DNA from: CAMBRQ01 sp945870325
GTDB lineage: Bacteria; Bacillota; Clostridia; Lachnospirales; Lachnospiraceae
DNA length: 64,000 nucleotides
Direction: 5' to 3'
NCBI RefSeq assembly: GCF_050313795.1
Contig: NZ_JBNPMC010000002.1
Span: 62,001-126,000, forward strand
Shown: positions 27,842-36,450 of the stretch, piece by piece
Layout of the letters: each line of letters opens with the position of its first letter
Position numbering within the stretch: the stretch's first letter is position 1
Translations under genes and position numbers: made by a program
Notes under the pieces: model-generated
Databases searched by the model: none
What the model was told of the DNA's origin: nothing
Seen by the model: the letters and a program-made list of their open reading frames with translations, nothing else

Positions 27842-29020
27842 CTACCGAGCCATCCGATATATCGCCTCAATATCCTCCCTGTTCAACGCCCGTACCTTCC
27901 CAATCGTACGCGTATTCTGAAAACTGCATTTATCTGCAAGTTCCATAATCTGTTCCTCCGTAGGATCTATCCCCAATTCCCGAAGATTGGTAGGCATATC
28001 TACGCTGCGGTAATAATCTTCCATGGCTTCAATTCCAGCCAGTGCCATTTTTTCCTGATCTTCGGCATGAGGAATTGCAAGGACATTCTCGGCTAACTTG
28101 GCGAATCTGTCTACACGGTCCTTATATACATAGCGAGCCCAGCTGCCCCATACAGCGGCAAGTCCTGCTCCATGTGCAACGTCAAACATTCCGCCTAATT
28201 CATGTTCTAACTGGTGAGAAGCCCAGTCTCCGCCATCGGTTCCGCATCCGGTCAATCCATTGTGTGAGAGGCTTCCGGCCCACATAACTTCGGCGCGTGC
28301 TTCGTAGTTCGTAGGATTATTTTTTAAGATTCGGGCATTCTTCATGACTGTTCTAAGCAGTGCCTCGCTGATGCCATCGGTCATCTCCATATTCGTGCTG
28401 TGGTTTAGGTAACGTTCCATCGTATGCATCATAATATCCACACATCCACTCTGCGTCTGATAATCCGGCAGCGTATATGTAAGTTCTGGGTTCATGATGG
28501 CGAATTTGCAGCGGGAATAGTTGCTGCTGTATCCACGTTTGATCCATCCATCTTCATTGGTGATTACAGAAGAATCGCTCATCTCACTTCCGGCAGCAGC
28601 AATCGTAAGGATGGCACCGATCGGGAGACATGCCGTGGCAGTACGTTTCTTGGCATAGAAGTCCCATACATCGCCCTCGTTCGTAAGACCATAGCCGATA
28701 GCTTTGGAAGAATCAATGACACTTCCACCTCCGACAGCCAGGATGAAATCCACTCCTTCACGTCTGCATAGTTCGATTCCTTCGCGGACTTTAGAGAGGC
28801 GGGGATTCGGCACAACGCCTCCAAGAGAGACGTAGCAGATATTTTCCGCTTCAAGAGAAGCATATACACGGTCTAAGAGACCGCTTCGTATTACACTGCC
28901 GCTTCCGTAATGTACAAGAACCTTCTTACGGTTCTGTTCTTTGATTAATGCTCCGACTTCATTTTCCGTGCCTTTTCCGAATACAACTCTGGTAGGTGTA
29001 TAGTAGTTAAAATTAAGCAT
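27842..29020 (-). CDS. Iron-containing alcohol dehydrogenase, BdhA/YqhD type
   Basis: The 392-residue group III alcohol dehydrogenase probably reduces aldehydes with NAD(P)H. It shows the GGGSVIDSSKAIGYG nucleotide-binding motif and AAAGSEMSDSSVITNE. Metal ligands appear in the DIMMHTMERYLNH and FDVAHGAGLAAVWGSWARY regions. ATG 29020 is preceded by AAGGAGG; a TTG at 29041 would overlap that site. The TAG stop is immediately followed by the GGGGAATTT terminus of element A. Confidence 0.92.
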   Translation of the reverse strand: MLNFNYYTPTRVVFGKGTENEVGALIKEQNRKKVLVHYGSGSVIRSGLLDRVYASLEAENICYVSLGGVVPNPRLSKVREGIELCRREGVDFILAVGGGSVIDSSKAIGYGLTNEGDVWDFYAKKRTATACLPIGAILTIAAAGSEMSDSSVITNEDGWIKRGYSSNYSRCKFAIMNPELTYTLPDYQTQSGCVDIMMHTMERYLNHSTNMEMTDGISEALLRTVMKNARILKNNPTNYEARAEVMWAGSLSHNGLTGCGTDGGDWASHQLEHELGGMFDVAHGAGLAAVWGSWARYVYKDRVDRFAKLAENVLAIPHAEDQEKMALAGIEAMEDYYRSVDMPTNLRELGIDPTEEQIMELADKCSFQNTRTIGKVRALNREDIEAIYRMAR

Positions 29021-29187
29021 AAGTAGACCTCCTTGTTTCAAGATTATATCTCAATATATCTCCATAATACGGTAATATCTTCACTTTTTCAACTCGAATA
29101 TCCGCAGGAGGACAGACATGTATGTTTCATATTGTTTTATGGAGTAGGGACTGATGGAACAAAGATTAATATTAAAGTAATTGATAA

Positions 29188-29216
29188 TTCCATGAAGCAT
29201 GGATTAATGTTATAAT
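29188..29216 (+). promoter_or_regulatory. Promoter of the NimA-like gene with a small palindrome
   Basis: A perfect TATAAT (29211-29216) lies about 80 bases before the start, with a poor -35 TTCCAT (29188-29193). A hairpin-like inverted repeat TCCATG-AAG-CATGGA (29189-29203) overlaps the -35 and spacer, a position suited to a repressor site. Confidence 0.4.
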
Positions 29217-29295
29217 GAAATATATTTTTATAAGATATGAATGATAGATGGATGAATATACATCGTATTCATTTCACAGAAAGGAGGAAGAAAAG

Positions 29296-29781
29296 GTGAG
29301 AAGAACAGATCGTGAAGTAACAGATATGGAAGAGATTAAAAAAGTTTTGGATACTTGTAAAGTGTGCAGACTTGGTATGTCTGAGAATGGCAAGATATAC
29401 ATAGTACCGATGAATCTGGGATATGTCTTTGAAGACGGGAAACTGGTGTTATATTTCCATGGAGCCAAGACGGGAAGAAAGATTGAGATGATTGGGCAGA
29501 ATCCAGAGGTTGGTTTTGAGATGGATTGCGGACACGGATTGGTAGAGGGAAGAACAGTATGCCAGTACAGTTACTACTATGCAAGCATTATTGGTAATGG
29601 GAATGCGAAGATTGTGACGGATCCGAAGGAGAAATCACAGGCGCTGTCTGTGATCATGAAGCATCAGACTGGAAGGGAATTCCAGGAATTTGAGATGAAT
29701 CCAAAACTGGAACAGGCGGTTACAATCATCCGGGTAGATGTGGAAGAGTATTCCTGCAAATGCCATGCACAAAATAAATGA
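29296..29781 (+). CDS. Pyridoxamine 5'-phosphate oxidase-fold flavoprotein, NimA-like
   Basis: The 161-residue protein has the split beta-barrel FMN-binding fold of the nitroimidazole-resistance NimA/5-nitroimidazole reductase-like group. MRRTDREVTD at the N-terminus, CRLGMSENGKIYIVPMNLGY and LYFHGAKTGRKIEM are typical. The physiological substrate is unknown. GTG 29296 is chosen because AAGGAGG lies 9 bases upstream and because the family begins MRRxDREVTD; the frame also has an ATG at 29248 without a ribosome site. Confidence 0.85.
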   Translation: MRRTDREVTDMEEIKKVLDTCKVCRLGMSENGKIYIVPMNLGYVFEDGKLVLYFHGAKTGRKIEMIGQNPEVGFEMDCGHGLVEGRTVCQYSYYYASIIGNGNAKIVTDPKEKSQALSVIMKHQTGREFQEFEMNPKLEQAVTIIRVDVEEYSCKCHAQNK

Positions 29782-29828
29782 TAAAAGTGAATCTCCTTTT
29801 TTGGTGAATTTGTTGGTAAATTAATGCT

Positions 29829-29856
29829 TTAACTTGTGAAAGTATTATGGTATACT
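29829..29856 (+). promoter_or_regulatory. Probable promoter of the ior operon
   Basis: TTAACT (29829-29834) and TATACT (29851-29856) are 16 bases apart, about 90 bases before iorA. The leader then contains a short GGCT/AGCC stem followed by a run of seven T (29889-29895), which could be a weak attenuator. Confidence 0.4.
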
Positions 29857-29945
29857 ATGTTAAAATGGGCTTTGGGAAATTAGCCTGTTTTTTTGCTAAA
29901 ACATTGGAATATACGAGATAGATGTACGAAAGGATGGACTATAGA

Positions 29946-31700
29946 ATGTCAGAGACGAAGAAAGTTATTATGCTTGGCAATGAAGCCATCGCCAGAGGGG
30001 CATATGAGGCAGGAGTGAAGGTATCTGCCGCATATCCTGGCACGCCAAGTACTGAGATTAGCGAATATTTGGTTCAATATAAGGATGACCTTTATTGCGA
30101 GTGGTCACCGAATGAGAAGGTTGCAACAGAGGTTGCGATAGGCGCTTCTATCATTGGAACACGTGCAATGTGCTGTATGAAGCATGTAGGATTCAACGTA
30201 GCAGCAGATCCGGCTTATTCCATGTCTTACATAGGTGTGAATGGAGGACTTGTAATTGTAGTGGCTGATGATCCGGGACTGTATAGTTCACAGAATGAGC
30301 AGGATACCCGAATGGTTGCACGTGCAGCACAGCTTCCGGTGCTGGAACCTTCCGACAGTTCAGAAGCAAAGGAATTCATGAAGATGGCATTCGACTTAAG
30401 TGAGCGGTTCGACCGCCCATTTGTATTCCGCACAACCACACGACTTGCACATTCCCAGGGACTGGTAGAATTAGGCGAGCGTAAAGCGGTTGAGGATAAG
30501 CCTTACGAGAAGGATATTCGTAAGACGGTTATGATGCCTGGTAATGCAAAACTTCGTCACATAGAGATTGAAAAGCGTAATCAGGAACTGGCAGAAGCAG
30601 CGAATACGCTTCCGATAAACAGAGTTGAGATGAATGATACGAAGATCGGTGTAATTACCAGCGGTATTCCGTATCAGTATGTGAAGGAAGTACTTCCGGA
30701 GGCATCCGTATTAAAATTAGGTATGGTCAATCCACTTCCAAGAAAATTGATTGAAGATTTTGCTTCCAAAGTAGAGACACTTTATATTATAGAAGAATTA
30801 GATCCTGTCATTGAGGAGCAGGTAAAATCCTGGGGAGTGAAAACTATCGGGAAAGAGATATTCACAGTTCAGGGAGAGTACAGTGCGAATATGATTCGGA
30901 CAGCGATCCTTGGAGAAGACTTGAAGATCGGTACTCCGGCACAGGTTCCGGTAAGACCTCCGATTCTATGTCCAGGATGTCCACACAGAAGTGTTTATCA
31001 TGTGTTGAGCAAATTAAAACTGCATGTTGCAGGTGATATTGGCTGCTATACATTAGGAGCAGTTGCGCCGCTTAGTGTGGTTGATACAACCGTCTGTATG
31101 GGATCAAGCATCTCCAGCCTTCATGGTATGGAGAAAGCAAAAGGAAAAGAATATATTAAGAACTGGGTAGCTGCGATTGGGGATTCCACATTCTTACATA
31201 CAGGTGTGAACTCCCTGATGAACATGGTGTATAATCATGGAACTGGAACGGTTATGATTCTGGATAACTCTACCACAGGTATGACAGGACATCAGGACCA
31301 TGCTGCAACTGGTAAGACCTTGCAGGGAGATCCTACATATGCAATAGATATTCCGGCACTTTGCCGTGCAATGGGCGTTAAGAATGTAATTGAAGTGAAT
31401 GCATTCGACCTCGAGACTTTGGAGAAAGTAGTAAAAGAAGAGGTAGCAAAAGACGAAGTATCTGTCATTATTACAAAGACACCTTGCGTATTGCTTAGCA
31501 AGGCGAAGAAGCCGCTGTACATAGCGCATGCTGATAAGTGTAAGAAATGTGGCATGTGTATGAAACCGGGATGTCCGGCTATGACGAAGAGACCGGACGA
31601 AACCATCTATATTGATGATACCATGTGTACCGGATGCGGACTTTGTGAAAAATTATGTAAGTTTGGCGCGATTGAATTAGTGAAGGAAGGTGACAGATAA
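29946..31700 (+). CDS. iorA: Indolepyruvate ferredoxin oxidoreductase, alpha subunit
   Basis: With IorB this enzyme oxidatively decarboxylates aryl pyruvates to aryl-acetyl-CoA and reduces ferredoxin. The 584-residue protein has an N-terminal pyrimidine-binding domain (GNEAIARGAYEAGVKVSAAYPGTP). A TPP-binding domain follows (CPGCPHRS, GDIGCYTLGA, IGDSTFLHTG). The C-terminal ferredoxin domain has two 4Fe-4S motifs (CKKCGMCMKPGCP, CTGCGLCEKLC). ATG 29946 has AAAGGA 11 bases upstream; ATGs at 29922 and 29934 are less well placed. It overlaps iorB by one base. Confidence 0.95.
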   Translation: MSETKKVIMLGNEAIARGAYEAGVKVSAAYPGTPSTEISEYLVQYKDDLYCEWSPNEKVATEVAIGASIIGTRAMCCMKHVGFNVAADPAYSMSYIGVNGGLVIVVADDPGLYSSQNEQDTRMVARAAQLPVLEPSDSSEAKEFMKMAFDLSERFDRPFVFRTTTRLAHSQGLVELGERKAVEDKPYEKDIRKTVMMPGNAKLRHIEIEKRNQELAEAANTLPINRVEMNDTKIGVITSGIPYQYVKEVLPEASVLKLGMVNPLPRKLIEDFASKVETLYIIEELDPVIEEQVKSWGVKTIGKEIFTVQGEYSANMIRTAILGEDLKIGTPAQVPVRPPILCPGCPHRSVYHVLSKLKLHVAGDIGCYTLGAVAPLSVVDTTVCMGSSISSLHGMEKAKGKEYIKNWVAAIGDSTFLHTGVNSLMNMVYNHGTGTVMILDNSTTGMTGHQDHAATGKTLQGDPTYAIDIPALCRAMGVKNVIEVNAFDLETLEKVVKEEVAKDEVSVIITKTPCVLLSKAKKPLYIAHADKCKKCGMCMKPGCPAMTKRPDETIYIDDTMCTGCGLCEKLCKFGAIELVKEGDR

Positions 31701-32278
31701 TGGCGGCAAAGAATATTATGATTGTTGGAGTCGGCGGACAGGGAACATTGCTGACCAGCAGAATCTTAGGTGGTCTTGCCATTGCAGGAGGATACGATGT
31801 AAAACTTTCCGAAGTACATGGCATGGCGCAGAGAGGCGGAAGCGTTGTAACATTCGTTCGCTATGGTGAGAATGTGGCAGAGCCGATCGTAGAAGAAGGG
31901 CAGGCGGATGTTCTGATTGCATTCGAGAGACTGGAAGCACTTAGATATGCACATTTCCTCAAAGAGGATGGTGCGCTGATCGTGAATGACTGGAGAATTG
32001 ATCCAATGCCGGTAGTGATCGGTGCGACCGAGTATCCGGAGAATATTATCGAGACATTGAAGAAGGACCATAAAGTCTATACGGTAAATGCAACAGAAGA
32101 ATCCAAGAAACTTGGCAATCCAAGAGTGTTTAATCTGATCGTTCTTGGAATTGCCGCACAGCATATGGATTTTACTAAGGAGCAGTGGTATGACGTGATT
32201 GAGAATACCGTTCCTCCGAAGACGATAGAGATTAATAAACAGGCATTTGATGTGGGATATCATCTGGTTTCAGAATAG
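31700..32278 (+). CDS. iorB: Indolepyruvate ferredoxin oxidoreductase, beta subunit
   Basis: The 192-residue gamma-type domain protein completes IorAB. The start MAAKNIMIVGVGGQGTLLTSR and VHGMAQRGGSVVTFVRYG are characteristic. Translation is coupled to iorA through a TAATG overlap. paaK lies 248 bases downstream behind an unusual leader, which suggests aromatic amino acid breakdown to aryl acetates. Confidence 0.95.
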   Translation: MAAKNIMIVGVGGQGTLLTSRILGGLAIAGGYDVKLSEVHGMAQRGGSVVTFVRYGENVAEPIVEEGQADVLIAFERLEALRYAHFLKEDGALIVNDWRIDPMPVVIGATEYPENIIETLKKDHKVYTVNATEESKKLGNPRVFNLIVLGIAAQHMDFTKEQWYDVIENTVPPKTIEINKQAFDVGYHLVSE

Positions 32279-32312
32279 ATACCCCTGGCAGATCAATACG
32301 ATAGGAGGTATT

Positions 32313-32513
32313 GTGTGTTATATGTACGTAGAACGATGGATTAGGGGCGCCTCATACTTTTGCAACCTTCGTCCCACCAACCAATAGCCAACAGGGGCGA
32401 AGGGTATGAACACAGGTTGGCATACTGTATACTCATTCGAGCATCCCGTAATACATGCCTTCGGCTGGTGGGCTCTGCACGATATGTATAAGATTAGGAA
32501 ATATTTAGAATAG
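32313..32513 (+). other. Structured leader before paaK with an amber-interrupted small reading frame
   Basis: After an AGGAGG at 32303-32308 a GTG (32313), with ATG 32322 in frame, opens 24 codons ending in TAG at 32385-32387. The same frame then stays open to a second TAG at 32511-32513. ATG 32406 in this part gives 35 residues starting MNTGWHTVYSF, with three Trp, three Tyr, two Phe and five His. The DNA also folds: CCTTCGTCCC (near 32366) pairs with GGGGCGAAGG (near 32394), and flanking CATAC pairs with GTATG. It may be a leader peptide with attenuator, a small protein with a nonsense mutation, or a structured RNA. None is proven. Confidence 0.35.
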
Positions 32514-32526
32514 GAGTATGAAAGAA

Positions 32527-33858
32527 ATGGCAAAAGTAGCATTGGAAGATTGGAAGGAATTAATTAGAGATCCAAAGATTGAGTGTATGAGCAGAGATGA
32601 GATGAGTGCACTGCAGAGTGAGCGCCTTGTAAAGCAGGTGAAGAATGTATATGATAACGTAGCATTCTACCGTAAGAAAATGGAGGATCTGGGAGTAGAA
32701 CCTGGGGATATCAAGGGAATCGAAGATATTCACAAACTTCCATTCACAACGAAAGAAGATTTAAGGGATAACTATCCATTTGGACTTCTTGCAGTTCCGC
32801 AGGAGAAGATTGCCAGAGTGCAGGGAACATCCGGAACTACAGGAAAACTTACGCTTGCTTCTTATACACAGAAGGACGTTGACGTATGGGGTGAGTGTGT
32901 AGCCAGAGGCCTTACAATGGCAGGTCTTACCGCTGCTGACCGTATTCATGTATGTTATGGATATGGATTGTTCACCGGCGGTATGGGTCTGGATCTTGGC
33001 GCTCAGGCACTTGGCGCTATGGCGATTCCAATGTCTTCCGGTAATACCAAGCGTCAGTTGATGTGTATGGAAGATTTTGGGGCAACAGCATTCGCATGTA
33101 CACCTTCTTATGCGCTGTATCTTGCAGAAGCAGCCCAGGAGGCTGGTATTGTAGACCGCCTGCAGATTAAGGCAAGTATTAATGGTGCAGAGCCTTGGAC
33201 AGAAGAGATGCGTAAGAAGATTGAGAGCATCCTGAATATTAACAGTTTCGATATCTATGGATTGTGCGAGATTACAGGTCCGGGTGTTGCAATGGATTGT
33301 ATCCATCATAAAGGGCTCCATGTATATGAAGATTATTTCTATCCGGAGATCTTGAATCCGGCAGATCAGTCTGCATGTGCAGATGGAGAGACAGGTGAAC
33401 TTGTATTTACTACATTGGCAAAAGAAGGTATGCCACTTCTCAGATATAGAACCAAGGATTTGACAAGCATTGATCACAGTCCTTGTGCATGTGGAAGAAC
33501 ACTTCCAAGAATCCAGAAGTTCACCGGACGTACGGATGATATGAAGGTTATCCGTGGTGTCAACGTATTCCCGACTCAGGTTGAGACGGCGCTTCTCTCT
33601 ATTGGTGGCGGCGTAGCACCTCACTATATGCTGATTGTAGATCGTGAGAACAATCTGGATGTACTGACCGTAATGGTAGAAGTAGATGAGAAATACTTCT
33701 CTGACGAGATCCGTAAACTGGATGAATTAAAGAACAAAGTGGCAGCAGTGCTGAAACAGGCATTGGGTGTATCCGTAAGAGTAAAACTTGTTGAGCCTAA
33801 GACGATTCAGAGAAGTGAAGGTAAGGCAAAACGTGTAATTGATAACAGAAATCTGTAA
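32527..33858 (+). CDS. paaK: Phenylacetate-CoA ligase family protein
   Basis: The 443-residue adenylate-forming enzyme activates an aryl acetate to its CoA ester, or works in reverse to make ATP from aryl-acetyl-CoA. The AMP-binding P-loop is VQGTSGTTGKLTLASYT. Other motifs are YGLCEITGPGVAMDC and the hinge region FTGRTDDMKVIRGVNVFPTQVE. ATG 32527 is 10 bases from AGGAG; ATG 32518 is only one base away from it. With iorAB upstream it probably forms an energy-yielding aryl pyruvate pathway. Confidence 0.93.
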   Translation: MAKVALEDWKELIRDPKIECMSRDEMSALQSERLVKQVKNVYDNVAFYRKKMEDLGVEPGDIKGIEDIHKLPFTTKEDLRDNYPFGLLAVPQEKIARVQGTSGTTGKLTLASYTQKDVDVWGECVARGLTMAGLTAADRIHVCYGYGLFTGGMGLDLGAQALGAMAIPMSSGNTKRQLMCMEDFGATAFACTPSYALYLAEAAQEAGIVDRLQIKASINGAEPWTEEMRKKIESILNINSFDIYGLCEITGPGVAMDCIHHKGLHVYEDYFYPEILNPADQSACADGETGELVFTTLAKEGMPLLRYRTKDLTSIDHSPCACGRTLPRIQKFTGRTDDMKVIRGVNVFPTQVETALLSIGGGVAPHYMLIVDRENNLDVLTVMVEVDEKYFSDEIRKLDELKNKVAAVLKQALGVSVRVKLVEPKTIQRSEGKAKRVIDNRNL

Positions 33859-33873
33859 GAGGAGGGCAATGTC

Positions 33874-34317
33874 ATGGGTGTAAGCAATACAATTCAGCAA
33901 TTATCAGTATTTTTGGAAAATAGAGAAGGACGTCTGGATGATGTTCTGAAAGTCCTGGCAAAAAAGGACGTAGATATCGTAGCGTTGAGTCTGGCAGATA
34001 CATCTGATTACGGAATGCTGCGCATGATCGTATCTGATCCGCATAAGGGACGTGCGGCTCTGAAGGAAGAAGGCATTACAGCGATGCTGACCGATGTAGT
34101 TGCACTGCGTGTACCACATGCGACAGGTTCGCTTAGCAAAGCAATGCACCAGATTGTAGAAGGCGAAGTTAACGTAGAATATATGTATGCGTTTGCGAAT
34201 GGAAGTGATGCGGCAGCAGTACTTAAGAGTGATGATCCCGCGAGAGTGATCGACATTCTCAAAGGCAGTGGATTCGATGTGTACAGCGCTGATGAAGCAT
34301 ACCGCGCGAACAAATAG
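33874..34317 (+). CDS. ACT domain-containing protein
   Basis: The 147-residue protein carries two ACT-like halves (QLSVFLENREGRLDDVLKVL and YMYAFANGSDAAAVLKSDD). ACT domains bind amino acids. Homologues regularly sit beside paaK and iorAB in Clostridia, so it is likely a small-molecule sensor for this pathway. It follows paaK by 15 bases with a GAGGAGG ribosome site. Confidence 0.9.
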   Translation: MGVSNTIQQLSVFLENREGRLDDVLKVLAKKDVDIVALSLADTSDYGMLRMIVSDPHKGRAALKEEGITAMLTDVVALRVPHATGSLSKAMHQIVEGEVNVEYMYAFANGSDAAAVLKSDDPARVIDILKGSGFDVYSADEAYRANK

Positions 34318-34342
34318 GACAGAGCAAAAGGAGGATAAACTA

Positions 34343-34855
34343 ATGTTAGATAAAAAAGTAGTAGAATTGCTCAACCAGCAGGTAAATAAAGAATTCTATT
34401 CTGCATATTTGTACCTGGATTTTTCTAATTACTATTATGATCAGGGACTGGACGGATTCGGTAACTGGTATAAGATCCAGGCTCAGGAGGAGCGCGATCA
34501 TGCGATGCTCTTCGTGCAGTATCTTCAGAACAATGGAGAGCAGGTAGTGTTAGAGGCGATTGATAAGCCGGGGGTTGCGCTGGAGAGTGCGAAGGCAGTA
34601 CTGGCAGAAGGACTGAAACATGAGCAGTATGTAACAAGCCTGATACATAACATCTATGATGCTGCATATTCTGTAAAAGACTTCCGTACCATGCAGTTCT
34701 TAGACTGGTTCGTGAAAGAACAAGGCGAGGAAGAGACCAATGCGGATAATCTGGTAAAGAAGTTCGAATTATTTGGAGATGATCCGAAGAGCCTGTATAT
34801 GCTTGATAGTGAGTTGGGAGCACGTGTATATTCTGCACCATCCCTGGTACTCTAA
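34343..34855 (+). CDS. ftnA: Ferritin
   Basis: The 170-residue non-haem ferritin should store iron in a 24-mer shell. Ferroxidase ligands are visible in NKEFYSAYLYLDFS, the EERDHAMLF (ExxH) motif and WFVKEQGEEETN. ATG 34343 has AAAAGGAGG upstream; the frame is open back into the ACT gene without a ribosome site. The Bfd-like gene starts 2 bases after the stop. Confidence 0.95.
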   Translation: MLDKKVVELLNQQVNKEFYSAYLYLDFSNYYYDQGLDGFGNWYKIQAQEERDHAMLFVQYLQNNGEQVVLEAIDKPGVALESAKAVLAEGLKHEQYVTSLIHNIYDAAYSVKDFRTMQFLDWFVKEQGEEETNADNLVKKFELFGDDPKSLYMLDSELGARVYSAPSLVL

Positions 34856-34857
34856 TC

Positions 34858-35046
34858 ATGAATCGTAAGAAAGTGATCTGTCCGTGCTACCATGTAACAA
34901 AGGGTGATATAGCAGATGCGATTGAGAGTGGGGCAGATTCATATAAGCAGGTAAAGAAGATGACCAGAGCCGGAAAAGGCTGTGGCAAATGTAAGAAAAA
35001 GGTAAAGAAACTGACGAAAAACTGCTTGCAAAACAATAAGAGATAG
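34858..35046 (+). CDS. Bfd-like (2Fe-2S)-binding protein
   Basis: The 62-residue protein has the BFD cluster ligands CPCYHVT near the N-terminus and GKGCGKCKKK near residue 42, with a very basic C-terminus. In other bacteria bacterioferritin-associated ferredoxin donates electrons to release stored iron. The position two bases after the ferritin stop suggests the same role here, with a ferritin rather than a bacterioferritin as partner. Confidence 0.85.
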   Translation: MNRKKVICPCYHVTKGDIADAIESGADSYKQVKKMTRAGKGCGKCKKKVKKLTKNCLQNNKR

Positions 35047-35123
35047 TAAGGTCATGAGGCTGGTTCCTGATGGCCTTATTATATCTGACGGGAGTTTTGA
35101 GAAGTAAAGGAAAGGAAATAAAT

Positions 35124-35879
35124 ATGAGCATGGATAATCAGAGCGCCGCATTGTCAATGTTAAGAGAGTCAGGCGCCATCTATGTCCTAATCTCTCAATA
35201 TACGAATATTCCCTATGTGCAGTGTGATCCCGAGACTTATGATGATGAGGTCGTGCTGTTTTTCGCGGAGGAAGATGCGAAGCGAGAGATGATGAGACTT
35301 TGGGAAGAGAAGACTCCGGTGAAGGTGGCGAAGATTGAAAAGAAGGCCTTTCTTGGCTTTTATACCAGCCTGTATTCTATGGGAGTGAATTGTATTCGGA
35401 TCAATCAGGGGATGTCTCGACCGATGGCAGTGCAGCTGCAGGATTTGATTCGACGTACTGATGTGGAGAACCGTCCGGAGGGACAGGGGCGTATTGAAAA
35501 TCCTCAGTTACATCTGACTGCAATCTATTTTGTGCAGGAATTCCGGAAAGGACAGAGCGTAGAGATGTCGGAAGAAGTAAAAGAACTGAATGAAGAGATG
35601 CTGGCACATTTCCAAAGAGGAAGGTATATTGTGGCAGCACAGGAGAATCAAGGGCTTGCAGTGTTAAAAGAGAAGAATGGGCAGGTGTACCAGCCCCTAT
35701 TTACAGATATTTATGAGTTCCAGAAATTTAATCGGGAGAAAAAATTCAAGCCAATGGTGATTGAAGCCGGAAAACTCACAGAACTTGTGTCCAAAGAAAG
35801 TGCAGGAATTGTGATCAACCCATTCGGAGTGAATGTTCGTCTGCAAATGGCGCAAAATAATGTGAAAAAGGCCAGATAA
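35124..35879 (+). CDS. SseB-family / enhanced serine sensitivity-like protein
   Basis: The 251-residue soluble protein has an N-terminal region resembling SseB N-terminal domains (SGAIYVLISQYTNIPYVQC, EVVLFFAEEDAKREMM). It has a related second part near residues 165-245 (YIVAAQENQGLAVLKEKNGQ). The function of the family is not established. ATG 35124 has AAAGGAAA upstream; a TTG-type start at 35070 is unlikely. The stop codon lies inside a terminator hairpin. Confidence 0.72.
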   Translation: MSMDNQSAALSMLRESGAIYVLISQYTNIPYVQCDPETYDDEVVLFFAEEDAKREMMRLWEEKTPVKVAKIEKKAFLGFYTSLYSMGVNCIRINQGMSRPMAVQLQDLIRRTDVENRPEGQGRIENPQLHLTAIYFVQEFRKGQSVEMSEEVKELNEEMLAHFQRGRYIVAAQENQGLAVLKEKNGQVYQPLFTDIYEFQKFNREKKFKPMVIEAGKLTELVSKESAGIVINPFGVNVRLQMAQNNVKKAR

Positions 35880-35902
35880 CATAGTTATCTGGCCTTTGCC
35901 AT
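35867..35902. terminator. Bidirectional terminator between the SseB-like gene and cspA
   Basis: A perfect 14-bp stem pairs AAAGGCCAGATAAC (35867-35880) with GTTATCTGGCCTTT (35884-35897) around a 3-base loop. Runs of A on the left and T on the right allow function on both strands. It includes the TAA stop of the plus-strand gene. Confidence 0.9.
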
Positions 35903-35994
35903 AATCTCAATTTCATGTATTGCTTTTAGATATCTAAATCAAGTGCTGTTATATATATATAAAAGGTACATTTAAATTACGATTAGTGCTAGGA

Positions 35995-36192
35995 TTAAAG
36001 TTTTGTTACGTTTACTGCCTGAGGTCCTTTAGCGCCTTCAGTTACATCGTATTCAACTTCTTGTCCTTCTTCCAGAGACTTGAAACCTTCCATGTTCAGT
36101 CCAGAGTAGTGTACGAATACATCATTACCTGTTTCATCGGAGATGAAGCCGTAACCTTTTTGGTTGTTGAACCATTTTACTGTACCTTTCAT
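35995..36192 (-). CDS. Cold shock protein, CspA family
   Basis: The 65-residue OB-fold RNA chaperone has both RNA-binding motifs, KGYGFI (RNP1) and VFVHY (RNP2), and the usual MKGTVKWFNNQ start. A TATGGAGG ribosome site precedes the ATG. The leader from its predicted promoter is only about 65 bases, shorter than that of E. coli cspA. Confidence 0.95.
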   Translation of the reverse strand: MKGTVKWFNNQKGYGFISDETGNDVFVHYSGLNMEGFKSLEEGQEVEYDVTEGAKGPQAVNVTKL

Positions 36193-36263
36193 TATAATAC
36201 CTCCATAAATAATTATTAAAACTAGAGTTATCTATAAAATCAATCTATAGATAATTCTTCATC

Positions 36264-36292
36264 AGATTAGCACATATTTATAAAAGAGTCAA
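36264..36292 (-). promoter_or_regulatory. Promoter of the cold shock gene
   Basis: On the minus strand TTGACT (36292-36287) and TAATCT (36269-36264) are 17 bases apart. Confidence 0.6.
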
Positions 36293-36385
36293 TGGATTTG
36301 ACAATCTTTTTCATCTTTTTCACAAAAAGCAGATAAAAGGAATTGTTACCATGGGGATTTTCGGATACAATAATATTATGGAATC

Positions 36386-36414
36386 TTGACGAAATAAATG
36401 GAAACGTGTAAAGT
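36386..36414 (+). promoter_or_regulatory. Promoter of the PTS enzyme I gene
   Basis: TTGACG (36386-36391) and TAAAGT (36409-36414) are 17 bases apart, 37 bases before the start codon. Confidence 0.6.
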
Positions 36415-36450
36415 ATTAATTATCTAACGAAAAGTAAAGGACAAAAGAGT

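Noticed and set aside
29118..29147. Nine-codon frame with a perfect AGGAGG upstream of the NimA-like gene
   Set aside because: It is too short to support as a gene and lies before the predicted promoter of the downstream gene.
32318..32542. 74-residue frame on the minus strand antisense to the paaK leader
   Set aside because: It starts inside paaK and has no ribosome site. It may reflect the composition of the structured leader rather than a gene.
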